From contig NC_016609.1 of the NCBI RefSeq assembly GCF_000246855.1, positions 8,692,744 through 8,756,743 of the forward strand: 64,000 bases of DNA. Reading direction: 5' to 3'. A program made the translations under genes and the position numbers. The notes beneath the pieces were generated by a model. The model saw only the letters and a list, made by a program, of their open reading frames with translations. It was not told where the DNA came from and ran no database searches. This DNA comes from Niastella koreensis GR20-10 (GTDB taxonomy: Bacteria > Bacteroidota > Bacteroidia > Chitinophagales > Chitinophagaceae). The stretch's first letter is position 1. Each line of letters begins with the position of its first letter. Of this stretch, positions 55,186 to 64,000 are shown one piece after another.

Positions 55186-58100
55186 ATGTTTAATATATTC
55201 ATGAAGCGGCCGGTCTTCGCGATCGTGCTATCCCTGGTTATTGTCTTTATGGGGATACTGGCCATCAATACCCTTCCAACCTCGCAGTTTCCCTCTATTG
55301 CGCCACCACGCGTAATCGTGAGTGTGGCGTATCCGGGCGCCAGTGCCGATGTATTGGTAAAATCAGTACTCATCCCTATGGAAAAAGCCATCAACGGGGT
55401 GCCTGGTATGAAGTACATGACATCGGATGCTACCAGCGCCGGTGAGGCCAACGTACAGGTGGTATTTGACCTGGGAACCGATCCGAACGCGGCTGTAGTA
55501 AACGTAAAAAACCGTATCGAGCAGGTAACAAACCGGTTGCCGGTACTGGTACAACGCGAAGGTATCATCGTTAACATCCTTCAACCAAACATGTTGATGT
55601 ATGTGAACGTGTTTAGTACCGACAAGCATGCAGATGAGAACTTCCTCTATAACTTCACCAACGTAAACATTCTGCGCGAGCTGAGCCGCGTAAAAGGTAT
55701 CGGTAGTGCGCAGATCCTCGGTAGCCGTCAGTATGCCATGCGTATCTGGTTGAAACCTGATCGCATGCGTGCCTATAACGTGTCAACCGACGAAGTGATG
55801 GAAGCCCTTGGTGAACAAAGTGTAATCGGTTCGCCCGGTAGGTTGGGGCGTAGTGATGGTAAACGTTCTGAAGCACTGGAATATGTATTGACCTATCAGG
55901 GCCGGTATAACCAGCCTGAGCAATATAAGGATGTGATCATCCGCGCAAAACCTGATGGTGAGTTGCTTTACCTGAAAGACATTGCAGATGTTGAATTGGG
56001 TAGTGAGTTCTATGACATTTATTCAAACCTGAACGGTCACCCCTCTGCGGCCGTGGTATTGAAACAGACATACGGTAGTAACGCGCAGGATGTAATTAAG
56101 GCCATCAAAGCCAAGTTAACAGAACTGAAAAAAGAATCCTTCCCTCCGGGAATGGATTATGAGATCGACTATGACGTATCGAACTTCCTCGATGCTTCTA
56201 TTGAAAAAGTATTACACACATTGGGTGAGGCCTTCGTGCTGGTGGCCATTGTGGTGTTTATATTCCTTGGCGACTGGCGTTCAACGTTGATTCCCACGCT
56301 GGCAGTACCGGTATCGCTGATCGGGTCGTTCTTCTTTATGCAGTTGTTTGGGTTGAACATCAACCTGATTACCCTGTTCGCGTTGGTGTTGGCGATTGGT
56401 ATTGTGGTGGATAACGCAATTGTGGTAATTGAAGCGGTACACGCGAAAATGGAAGAAACGCATATGTCGCCCTATAATGCCACCAAACAGGTGTTGCATG
56501 AGATCAGCGGGGCCATCATCGCCATCACGTTTGTAATGGCGGCGGTGTTCATCCCTGTGGCGTTTATGTCGGGTCCCGTAGGGATCTTCTACCGGCAGTT
56601 TGCCATTACCATGGCAACGGCCATCGTACTCTCGGGTGTAGTCGCGTTAACGTTAACCCCCGTATTGTGCGCCATGTTATTAAAGAACACACATGGCAAA
56701 CCAAAAAGAAAAACACCGATCAACTGGTTCATTGGCGTCTTTAACCGTGGGTTTGAAAAACTGACCGGCCGCTATAGTAGTTTTATGGAAAGGATTGTGA
56801 GCCGGCGGTTGATAACCTTTGTATTATTAGGGGCGCTCTGTTTTGGCATTTTTGGTATTGGTAAAACACTGCCATCCGGTTTCATTCCCAGTGAAGACCA
56901 GGGTATGATCTATGCCATCATTCAAACGCCGCCCGGTTCTACCCTCGAAAGAACGAATGATCTGGCAAAACGCGTACAGGAGATCGCCGAACACGTAGAT
57001 GGCGTTCAATCTGTATCGGCGCTGGCGGGTTATGAGGTGTTGACCGAAGGCCGTGGTTCCAATGCCGGTACCTGTATCATCTCATTGAAAGACTGGGCCG
57101 AGCGTAAACATAACGTAACGGAGATCATCAAGGAACTGGAAGAAAAATGTCATGAGATCCCTGGCGCTACAATCGAGTTCTTCGGGCCACCAGCCGTTCC
57201 TGGTTATGGTGCAGCGGGCGGTTTTGCCCTGCGTTTGCTTGATAAAACCAATAGCGACAACTATACCGACATGGAAAAGGTGAACGATGATTTTATGGCT
57301 GCGCTCAGAAAACGCAAAGAGCTCACCGGTTTATTCACCTTCTTCAGTGCCAACTATCCGCAATATGAACTGGAGATCGATAACAAGGCCGCCATGCAAA
57401 AAGGCGTATCCATCGGAAAAGCCATGGACAACCTGTCTATCCTGATAGGTAGTACCTATGAGTTAGGTTTCATCCGCTTTGGTAACTTTTTAAAGGTATA
57501 TGTTCAGGCATCACCTGAATACCGCGCCCTGCCAGACGATCTGTTGAAATTATATGTAAAGAACAACCGGGATGAGATGGTGCCTTATTCAGCATTCATG
57601 TCAATTAAAAAATCACATGGTCTCAATGAGATCACCCGGTACAACATGTACAACTCCTCAGCCATTCGCGGGGAACCCGCAGCAGGCATTAGTAGTGGTG
57701 AGGCCATCAAAATCATCCAGGAAGTAGCAGATAAAACATTGCCCCGTGGTTATGGTATCGACTGGGAAGGTTTGTCAAAAGACGAATCTGCCCGTGGTAA
57801 TGAAGCGGTGATCATTTTCGGCATTGTATTGCTATTCGTATACCTGATTTTGGCTGCACAATATGAAAGCTTTATTCTGCCGTTGTCGGTGATCCTGTCG
57901 TTGCCGGCAGGGGTGTTTGGTTCATTCCTGCTGATCAAGTTTGCAGGACTGGCAAACGACATTTACGCCCAGGTAGGTTTGATCATGCTGGTAGGTTTGT
58001 TGGGTAAGAACGCGGTGTTGATTGTGGAATTTGCAGCGCAGAAACACCGGGCAGGTATGACCGTATTCCGTGCGGCGATGGAAGGAGCCAAAACGCGTTT

Positions 58101-58359
58101 CCGTCCTATCGTAATGACCTCGCTCGCCTTTATTGCCGGGTTAATACCGCTGGTAGTTGCTACCGGCCCGGGCGCTATCGGTAACCGTACCATCGGTTCA
58201 TCTGCACTGGGTGGTATGTTGATCGGTACGCTGGGTGGGGTAATAGTGATCCCCGGGTTGTATTACCTGTTCGCCAAAATGGCTGCCGGACGCAAGCTTA
58301 TTAAAGGCGAAGACGAAAATCCATTAACAGAAGAAATCGATCATCATGTTGAAAAGTAA
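55186..58359 (+). CDS. RND efflux pump, HAE1 (AcrB/MexB) type
   Basis: This 1057-residue inner-membrane proton antiporter has 12 membrane helices and two large periplasmic loops (after helices 1 and 7). It starts MFNIFMKRPVFAIVLSLVIV and has the porter motif GEANVQVVFDLGTDPNAAVV. Proton-relay residues are present: GIVVDNAIVVIEAV in helix 4, where the second Asp of AcrB is Asn, and the Lys in GKNAVLIVEF of helix 10. It exports hydrophobic or amphiphilic compounds. The outer-membrane factor gene begins 14 nt before its stop, so the two are translationally coupled. Confidence 0.95.
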   Translation: MFNIFMKRPVFAIVLSLVIVFMGILAINTLPTSQFPSIAPPRVIVSVAYPGASADVLVKSVLIPMEKAINGVPGMKYMTSDATSAGEANVQVVFDLGTDPNAAVVNVKNRIEQVTNRLPVLVQREGIIVNILQPNMLMYVNVFSTDKHADENFLYNFTNVNILRELSRVKGIGSAQILGSRQYAMRIWLKPDRMRAYNVSTDEVMEALGEQSVIGSPGRLGRSDGKRSEALEYVLTYQGRYNQPEQYKDVIIRAKPDGELLYLKDIADVELGSEFYDIYSNLNGHPSAAVVLKQTYGSNAQDVIKAIKAKLTELKKESFPPGMDYEIDYDVSNFLDASIEKVLHTLGEAFVLVAIVVFIFLGDWRSTLIPTLAVPVSLIGSFFFMQLFGLNINLITLFALVLAIGIVVDNAIVVIEAVHAKMEETHMSPYNATKQVLHEISGAIIAITFVMAAVFIPVAFMSGPVGIFYRQFAITMATAIVLSGVVALTLTPVLCAMLLKNTHGKPKRKTPINWFIGVFNRGFEKLTGRYSSFMERIVSRRLITFVLLGALCFGIFGIGKTLPSGFIPSEDQGMIYAIIQTPPGSTLERTNDLAKRVQEIAEHVDGVQSVSALAGYEVLTEGRGSNAGTCIISLKDWAERKHNVTEIIKELEEKCHEIPGATIEFFGPPAVPGYGAAGGFALRLLDKTNSDNYTDMEKVNDDFMAALRKRKELTGLFTFFSANYPQYELEIDNKAAMQKGVSIGKAMDNLSILIGSTYELGFIRFGNFLKVYVQASPEYRALPDDLLKLYVKNNRDEMVPYSAFMSIKKSHGLNEITRYNMYNSSAIRGEPAAGISSGEAIKIIQEVADKTLPRGYGIDWEGLSKDESARGNEAVIIFGIVLLFVYLILAAQYESFILPLSVILSLPAGVFGSFLLIKFAGLANDIYAQVGLIMLVGLLGKNAVLIVEFAAQKHRAGMTVFRAAMEGAKTRFRPIVMTSLAFIAGLIPLVVATGPGAIGNRTIGSSALGGMLIGTLGGVIVIPGLYYLFAKMAAGRKLIKGEDENPLTEEIDHHVEK

Positions 58360-59779
58360 CCTATTAAAACTACTGGGTATCGGGTGTGTTTGCCTTACCT
58401 ATGCCGCCTGTAAAATACCTGTTGTAGCAACTAAAACAGAAAACAAATCGGTGCCTTCGGGTTTTACCAATTCCCAGGATACCGTTAACATGGCCACGGT
58501 GAAATGGAAAAGCTATTTCACCGATCCCAACCTGGCTTCGCTTATCGACACGGCGTTGAAGAACAACCAGGAATTGAATATCACGTTACAGGAGATAACC
58601 ATTTCGCAAAACGAAATAGCCGCCAGAAAAGGGGAGTACCTTCCCTTCGTTGGAATAAGAGGCGGAGCAGGGGTTGAAAAAGTAGGCCGCTATACCAGCC
58701 AGGGTGCTGGTGATGCTACTACCGAAATAAAACCCGGTAAGGAAATGCCCGATCCGCTGCCCGACTTTTTAATTGGCGCCTACGCTACCTGGGAAGCAGA
58801 CATCTGGCATAAACTGCACAATGCAAAAAAGGCAGCCGTTGAAAGATATCTTGCATCTATAGAAGGCCGGAACTTTGTGGTTACTTCATTGATCGCCGAG
58901 ATTGCCAATTCTTATTATGAATTATTGGCGTTTGATAATCAACTGAAGATCATTGATAGCAATATTGCCATTCAAACAAACGCGCTGGAAATTGTAAAGC
59001 AACAAAAAGAAGCAGCCCGGGTAACTGAGCTGGCAGTGCGTAAGTTTGAGGCAGAAGTGCTCAATACCAAAAGTCTGCAATATGGCATTCAGCAGCAGAT
59101 CACGGAAACCGAGAACCGCATCAACTTTTTGCTGGGCCGTTTCCCGCAGCATATTGTCAGAGACGACAATTCTTTGAATGCAGCCTTGCCGGCCACCATT
59201 CAAACCGGTATACCTTCACAACTGTTGAGCAACCGCCCCGATATAAAACAGGCCGAGCTGGAACTGTCTGCCGCCAAGCTGGATATCCAGGTGGCCAAAG
59301 CAAAGTTCTATCCATCAGTGGGGATCTCTGCGGGAGTGGGTTGGAATGCGTTTAGTCCTACTTATTTGTTCAGAACGCCCGAGTCGATGTTGTATTCACT
59401 CGCAGGCGAACTGGTAGCGCCGTTGGTAAACAAGGCTGCGATAAAAGCAGAGTACATCAACGCCAATGCACGTCAGGTACAAGCTGTTTACAATTACGAG
59501 CGTACCATCGTAAACGCGTATGCCGAGGTGGCCAACCAGGTAGCGAAGATCGGTAACCTGGCAAAAAGCTATGACCTGAAGGCACAGCAGGTAATAGCGC
59601 TGACCCAGTCTATCGATATTTCTAACGACCTGTTTAAAAACGCACGCGCCGATTACATGGAAGTGTTGTTAACCCAACGCGATGCCCTCGAGTCGAAGTT
59701 TGAACTGGTTGAAACCAGGGTGCAGCAAATGAAAGCCATGGTGAATATTTACCAGGCACTCGGTGGCGGTTGGAATTAA
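58346..59779 (+). CDS. RND efflux outer-membrane factor (TolC/OprM-like) lipoprotein
   Basis: This 477-residue outer-membrane channel subunit of the NodT/OprM family has a lipobox (YAAC, Cys ~22). Two repeats of the TolC fold are visible, with PLPDFLIGAYATWEADIWHK typical of the family, coiled-coil helices (LKIIDSNIAIQTNALEIVKQ) and the second-repeat motif LLSNRPDIKQAELELSAAKL. With the adaptor and pump it completes the tripartite exporter. Its start overlaps the pump gene by 14 nt, and a terminator follows directly. Confidence 0.93.
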   Translation: MLKSNLLKLLGIGCVCLTYAACKIPVVATKTENKSVPSGFTNSQDTVNMATVKWKSYFTDPNLASLIDTALKNNQELNITLQEITISQNEIAARKGEYLPFVGIRGGAGVEKVGRYTSQGAGDATTEIKPGKEMPDPLPDFLIGAYATWEADIWHKLHNAKKAAVERYLASIEGRNFVVTSLIAEIANSYYELLAFDNQLKIIDSNIAIQTNALEIVKQQKEAARVTELAVRKFEAEVLNTKSLQYGIQQQITETENRINFLLGRFPQHIVRDDNSLNAALPATIQTGIPSQLLSNRPDIKQAELELSAAKLDIQVAKAKFYPSVGISAGVGWNAFSPTYLFRTPESMLYSLAGELVAPLVNKAAIKAEYINANARQVQAVYNYERTIVNAYAEVANQVAKIGNLAKSYDLKAQQVIALTQSIDISNDLFKNARADYMEVLLTQRDALESKFELVETRVQQMKAMVNIYQALGGGWN

Positions 59780-59807
59780 CAGTAGATTATTGATGAAACA
59801 TTGATAT

Positions 59808-59846
59808 AGAGAGCCCTCCCGATACATCGGGAGGGCTCTCTCTTTT
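59808..59846 (+). terminator. Terminator after the efflux operon
   Basis: AGAGAGCCCTCCCGA pairs with TCGGGAGGGCTCTCT around a short TACA loop, with a TCTTTT tail, 28 nt after the outer-membrane factor stop. Confidence 0.9.
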
Positions 59847-59990
59847 GGTACTAATACCGGTCATAAATAAGTACTTCCACGCTCCGTTATACCATGGCAA
59901 AAGCATAAATTGCAGTAACCAAACACGCGCGATCTTCCCCTCACGTATCCTGCCGGCAACTTACCATTTATTGATCGTAAATCATTAACC

Positions 59991-62555
59991 ATGGTATATC
60001 CCAACAATGATTTTTCCGCTTATGTAGATCTTGTATGCAAACAATACAATTTTAAGCTCACGGATAATTTCTTTCTAAAGTTGCTTAAAATACTTCCGGT
60101 ACTTATTTGGCGAACCATAAAAGATGCCTGTATTGAACTGTTCTTTTTATTTGCCTTCTGGATGGTGTTGGCGAAAATGTCGCAGGGGCGCGACCTGATT
60201 GTAAGCCTCTTTGAACCGGATGGTATTTATGGCAAAACGCGCATTGTGTTCACCACGCTGGCTGCCTTGAGTCTTTCTGTAAGTATGTGGATCATTCCTG
60301 CATTTATGTTTCATGAACGGGAGTTAAGAACCCGTAAAGAATCACGACCCAATTACCCCCTGCACGATCACCTGTTCTTTATGCACCGCGTCTTGCCCCT
60401 GGTGCCCTTCTGGCTGCTGGCGGCCGTATTATTCAATGGACATGGCCTCCTGTTTGTGGGCGCGAGCGTTCTCGAACTGGTGCTGCTGTTTTATTATAAT
60501 AAATGGATCATCAACCAACGCATCCGTAACCAGATTATGGTGTTCGTGGGAACCATGTGGACAGGGATCGCCTTCTGGTTCTTTTCTATCTTTCATAAAG
60601 AGTACACGCAGGCAAAAGTGTTGCTGGCTATAAATCTGTATGTATTGTCGGTATTTGTATATCTGGTCTACCACCGGGCCGATAACCGGATCCTTCGTGT
60701 ACATTCCTCGGGTGTGGTGCCTGGTGAATCGTTGATTACCAAATACAAGCTTAACAGCATCATCTATTTTTCCTGTCTGTTGGTTCATTCCATTGTTGTG
60801 TTGTTGATCTATTACCTGCCATTCCGGTTAAGTTTTGCACCGGAGTCGTTGATGTTGTACATGTTCTCGGTGTATGTGTTTGCCATCGATCTCTTTTTGT
60901 ACATCATCAATGTATCAAAAAGAAGACAGTTGACCGCTGCGTTGGCAGGAATGGGACTGGTGATCATAATGGGTGTCTTTCACTGGCATTTGAATACCAG
61001 TCATTATACCATGGACCCCAATGACAATGGAACTTTGTTTGTGAACAGCCAGCGCGATGATTTTTCTGCCAGGTATGATGCGTTGAAAAAAGACATTGAA
61101 GCCAACCAGAGCGGGGAGCCGTATCCCATCATCCTGGTAAGCGGGGAAGGGGGTGGTTCCCGGGCCGGCCTTTGGCTCAGCCAAAACCTCATTAATTTTG
61201 ATTATGACACCAAGGGCGCTTTCCGCAAACATATTTTTTCCATGTCAACCGTTTCGGGCAGTTCGGTAGGACTGGGCACGGTGTTCACCTTTTGGGACAA
61301 TACGCGCGACGCCACCAATATCGACAGCAGCTGGCTTGACCTGCCCGCCACTATTTATGCGAATAATTATGTGGGCAGTTCTATCCGGGGTTTGTTGCTT
61401 ACCGATCTGTATAAATCACTGGTGCCGGGCAGTTGGAAAAAAGATCGCAATAGCACCCTGCAAAATGAAGAAGCTAAATCTACGGCAAGAGCTGTATTGA
61501 AAGTAAAAGGCTATAAAGATTGGGATGACTGCGACATTGACGACAGCAGTATGACGCTGAAAAAGGATTTTATGTATTTCTTTTATGAGAAGAACGGCAA
61601 CGGACTGCAATACCGGAAGCACACGCCCATTGTGCTGATAAATACCTGTAGAAGTAACGATGGTCGCCGTGGCATTTTTTCTTCCATTAAACTGGGTGAA
61701 ACCTATTTTAACGAAGCCATCGACGTAGCCGGTTATTTGTATGAAGATTCCATTTGTGATGATAATGGGGTGCGGCGTTGTAAAGGAATAAAAATGCCCA
61801 TTTCGTTGGGACAGGCCTGTAATACAAGTGAGTTGTTTCCCCTGTTTAGTGCACCCGCATATGTGACTGGCCTGGGCAGTTTTGTAGATGGCGGCTATCA
61901 TGAAAACTCCGGATTGAAATCAACCCTGGATATTTACCAGCAGTTAAAAATAAAACTCGACAAAGATCCGCCAAATGGGAAATACAGGATCTATATTCTG
62001 TACCTGAAAAACGGTTCAGGCGAAAAGGAGCTGTATAAGAAGATGGAAAGCGAACCGGTTTTAATGCAACCGCTGCATGCCTTGTTCAGTCAGCCGTTTG
62101 AGGGCAGCGCTTCTTATTTTGAAGAAAAGGCAAGGTATGTAGGCGCGGTAGACGAAAATGCCGTGTTCCTGCCTATAAGATTATATCCAAAGAACCTGGT
62201 CAACGCTAATTTGGCTGGTGTAACCGATAAGCACAAAAAGCGATTGGAATCAGAGATCCTGAAAGACCTCATCAACGATATAGTGGTAAACAGCAATGGA
62301 ACAAAAGATACAATTTTGAATTTTCCATTGGCGCGCTGGTTGTCAAAGACCATCATCAATCGCATGCAAATGTGCGCTTCACCGGCCCACCGGAATGTAG
62401 AAGTAAATCAATTGCTGGAACAGGTAAAAAGAGTGAACAGCGTATCTGCACCTACCAATGAGCCATATATGAAATACCCGGTACACCAGGAGCTAAAGAT
62501 GCCGGAAGATACCGTTGGCCGGAACAAGATCAGGAAAGCGTTTCTGAATTATTAA
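59991..62555 (+). CDS. Membrane-bound patatin-like lipase
   Basis: This 854-residue protein combines a polytopic membrane part (residues ~30-345, about eight hydrophobic helices) with a patatin-like phospholipase domain (residues ~365-690). The domain shows the oxyanion loop GEGGGSRAGLWL, the nucleophile serine in VSGSSVGLG (GxSxG type) and the catalytic Asp in FVDGGYHENSG. Patatin-type enzymes use a Ser-Asp dyad to hydrolyse phospholipid acyl chains. The ~160-residue tail has no recognised domain. The membrane helices in front are uncommon for patatins and suggest it acts on lipids of its own inner membrane. Confidence 0.82.
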   Translation: MVYPNNDFSAYVDLVCKQYNFKLTDNFFLKLLKILPVLIWRTIKDACIELFFLFAFWMVLAKMSQGRDLIVSLFEPDGIYGKTRIVFTTLAALSLSVSMWIIPAFMFHERELRTRKESRPNYPLHDHLFFMHRVLPLVPFWLLAAVLFNGHGLLFVGASVLELVLLFYYNKWIINQRIRNQIMVFVGTMWTGIAFWFFSIFHKEYTQAKVLLAINLYVLSVFVYLVYHRADNRILRVHSSGVVPGESLITKYKLNSIIYFSCLLVHSIVVLLIYYLPFRLSFAPESLMLYMFSVYVFAIDLFLYIINVSKRRQLTAALAGMGLVIIMGVFHWHLNTSHYTMDPNDNGTLFVNSQRDDFSARYDALKKDIEANQSGEPYPIILVSGEGGGSRAGLWLSQNLINFDYDTKGAFRKHIFSMSTVSGSSVGLGTVFTFWDNTRDATNIDSSWLDLPATIYANNYVGSSIRGLLLTDLYKSLVPGSWKKDRNSTLQNEEAKSTARAVLKVKGYKDWDDCDIDDSSMTLKKDFMYFFYEKNGNGLQYRKHTPIVLINTCRSNDGRRGIFSSIKLGETYFNEAIDVAGYLYEDSICDDNGVRRCKGIKMPISLGQACNTSELFPLFSAPAYVTGLGSFVDGGYHENSGLKSTLDIYQQLKIKLDKDPPNGKYRIYILYLKNGSGEKELYKKMESEPVLMQPLHALFSQPFEGSASYFEEKARYVGAVDENAVFLPIRLYPKNLVNANLAGVTDKHKKRLESEILKDLINDIVVNSNGTKDTILNFPLARWLSKTIINRMQMCASPAHRNVEVNQLLEQVKRVNSVSAPTNEPYMKYPVHQELKMPEDTVGRNKIRKAFLNY

Positions 62556-62610
62556 ATTTCTTTATTTTATTAACCTATGGCATGGAATTTTGGGTACCAG
62601 TACTAAAAAT

Positions 62611-63705
62611 ATGAACATGCCGTGGTGGGAACAGGTTATTGGAGGAAACACGTTGTTAAACTGGCTGATTGCCATAGGTATTGTAATGGTTTCCTGGATT
62701 GTGGTCCGGATAGTACGGGTTGTATTATTTAAGCGATTTAAAGATTATTCTTCGCGTACCCGTTCTACGTTAGACGATTTTATTGTGCATCTCACCGAAG
62801 GCGCTTTGTTGCCCGCGTTATACCTGGGCTCCTTATATGCCGGCATCACTTACCTTACATTAAGCCCTAAGGTCAATAAGATTCTGCATGTTGTTGTACT
62901 GGTAGTGATAACATTTATCATCATTAAAACCATTACCTCGGCCCTGAATTATTTAATCAATAATGCATTGGGCAATGATGCCGAAGACGTTGAAAAAAAG
63001 CGCCAGGCGCGGGGCATTATTCTTATTATAAATATTGTGTTATGGATTATCGGGCTCGTTTTCCTCATCAATAACCTCGGGTATAATATTACCTCGGTAG
63101 TAACCGGATTGGGAATTGGCGGCGTAGCCATTGCGTTGGCGTCACAAGCCATCCTGGGCGATCTGTTCAATTATTTTGTCATCTTCTTCGACAAGCCCTT
63201 TGAAGTGGGCGATTTTATTATAGTTGATGATAAGATGGGTTCAATAGAGTACATCGGTGTAAAAAGCACGCGCATCAGAACGCTGAGTGGCGAACAGCTG
63301 ATCTGTTCCAATACCAACCTGGTGAATGCCCGCATTCACAATTACAAACGCATGGAAAAGCGAAGGGTGGTATTTACATTCAATATTGTGTACAATACCT
63401 CACCCGATAAAGTGGCTAAAATTCCCGGCATGGTAAAAGAGATCATCCAGTTGCAGGAAACCACCCTGTTCGATCGAGCGCATTTCTCCGCGTTCGGACA
63501 GTTCAGTCTCACCTTTGAAGTGGTGTATTATGTTTTAAGCGCTGATTATAATTTGTATATGGACAGGCAGCAGGCTATTTACCTGGCTATCCTGAATGCG
63601 TTTAAAAAGGAGAATATTTCGTTTGCATTACCTACGCAAACCCTATTATTTAATGACGGGCCTTTTTCTACGCAAAAACCTCAAACTCTAACCTCAAATT
63701 CTTAG
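62611..63705 (+). CDS. MscS-family mechanosensitive channel
   Basis: This 364-residue inner-membrane channel opens on membrane tension and releases solutes after hypo-osmotic shock. After four membrane segments comes the pore-lining helix (SVVTGLGIGGVAIALASQA, then ILGDLFNYFVIFFDKPFEVG), the MscS hallmark with Gly/Ala packing, then the beta-domain GDFIIVDDKMGSIEYIGVKS and ICSNTNLVNARIHNY, and the C-terminal alpha/beta domain. I chose the ATG at 62611; a TTG at 62590 adds 7 residues. The patatin-like gene ends 55 nt upstream, so they may be cotranscribed. Confidence 0.92.
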   Translation: MNMPWWEQVIGGNTLLNWLIAIGIVMVSWIVVRIVRVVLFKRFKDYSSRTRSTLDDFIVHLTEGALLPALYLGSLYAGITYLTLSPKVNKILHVVVLVVITFIIIKTITSALNYLINNALGNDAEDVEKKRQARGIILIINIVLWIIGLVFLINNLGYNITSVVTGLGIGGVAIALASQAILGDLFNYFVIFFDKPFEVGDFIIVDDKMGSIEYIGVKSTRIRTLSGEQLICSNTNLVNARIHNYKRMEKRRVVFTFNIVYNTSPDKVAKIPGMVKEIIQLQETTLFDRAHFSAFGQFSLTFEVVYYVLSADYNLYMDRQQAIYLAILNAFKKENISFALPTQTLLFNDGPFSTQKPQTLTSNS

Positions 63706-63754
63706 AATACGATTTTCGCTTTAAGCGTTCTGCGTTTCTGTAGAAATTATTTCC

Positions 63755-64000
63755 CTATCTGTCTTTAAATAAAGTAATTAACAATATGAAGTTAACAGCC
63801 ATGCAAACCGCCGCGAGGATCATGATGGCGCGGCCATGCATGCGGCTCCATGAATCGTACATTTTTACGGTGGTACCGTTCTTTAATGTTTTTTTGGCCT
63901 GGTTAACAACCAAACCGCTAAGAAAACCGGCAATGGCCAGGTAAAAGAAATATGAGGCGCCCAGCAGGCTTACAATATAACCAAGCAGTATCCAGCCAAG
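63755..64000 (-). CDS. C-terminus of a small membrane protein, cut by the window edge
   Basis: The minus strand reads 81 residues to a stop at 63755-63757, with two hydrophobic segments (LLGYIVSLLGASYFFYLAIA and AIMILAAVCMAVNFILLITL) separated by a polar loop (NQAKKTLKNGTTVKMYDSWS). The start lies beyond position 64000. The frame is open throughout and the pattern fits a small integral membrane protein, but I do not recognise the family. It is convergent with the MscS gene, with 49 nt between their stops. Confidence 0.65.
   Translation of the reverse strand, partial: LGWILLGYIVSLLGASYFFYLAIAGFLSGLVVNQAKKTLKNGTTVKMYDSWSRMHGRAIMILAAVCMAVNFILLITLFKDR

Noticed and set aside
56410-56440. Asn in place of the second proton-relay Asp of the RND pump as a sign of inactivity
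   Set aside because: VDNAIVV is a common variant in RND pumps and the first Asp and the helix-10 Lys are kept.

Overview
The window looks like chromosomal DNA of a Bacteroidota, most likely a Chitinophagaceae-type soil or plant-associated glycan degrader (Niastella/Chitinophaga-like). The evidence is three TonB-dependent receptors (two SusC with SusD partners, one Oar-like), two ECF-sigma/FecR pairs, a type IX secretion sorting domain, a Bacteroidota-type alpha-2-macroglobulin, many lipoproteins, weak Shine-Dalgarno sequences, several TTG starts and TAnnTTTG promoter elements. No rRNA, tRNA, CRISPR array, insertion sequence or phage module was seen. The genus is an inference; no marker gene is present.

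Layout. 1-3.2 kb: the start of an exported protein running off the edge, a CorA metal channel and an ABC exporter. 3.3-5.5 kb: a gutted MutS-family pseudogene, a stand-alone LytTR regulator, a 513-bp repeat-rich region with four identical 10-bp repeats on a 22/63/22 bp phase, and a conserved hypothetical gene. 5.6-15.3 kb: a 2023-residue alpha-2-macroglobulin with a SusC-type plug domain at the bait position, convergent with an Oar-like TonB receptor, with one terminator between them. 15.4-18.2 kb: a probable metal-handling cluster (CNGKCH membrane protein, CCQCC sialidase-fold lipoprotein, YHS lipoprotein), then a histidine-kinase remnant. 18.2-20.4 kb: a glycerophosphodiesterase and an unknown single-pass membrane protein.

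20.6-28.1 kb: a tightly spaced operon of SusC, SusD, a double esterase (alpha/beta hydrolase plus SGNH) and a DctA-type symporter, which suggests capture and de-esterification of a carbohydrate followed by uptake of small acids. 28.2-31.6 kb: a MoxR AAA ATPase coupled by a 4-nt overlap to a three-pass membrane protein with a degenerate vWA-like domain; this pair is the best candidate for an under-described system. 31.7-34.0 kb: a DUF1259 lipoprotein and a CNNM/CorC-type transporter.

34.1-52.1 kb: a uronate-polysaccharide utilisation region. Sigma-1/FecR-1 sits before a secreted 1738-residue alginate-lyase-family enzyme with CBM, Ig-like, calcium-type repeats and a T9SS tail. Sigma-2/FecR-2 sits before STN-SusC, SusD, an IPT/LamG surface lipoprotein and a second, short alginate-lyase-family lipoprotein. 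A GH95 fucosidase remnant with an in-frame stop lies just beyond. Both FecR genes carry an in-frame palindromic repeat at the same position, a second notable observation.

52.8-64 kb: small lipoproteins, a full RND efflux operon (adaptor, pump, outer-membrane factor), a polytopic patatin-like lipase, an MscS channel and the end of another membrane protein. Several gene remnants (MutS, histidine kinase, GH95) suggest ongoing local gene loss.
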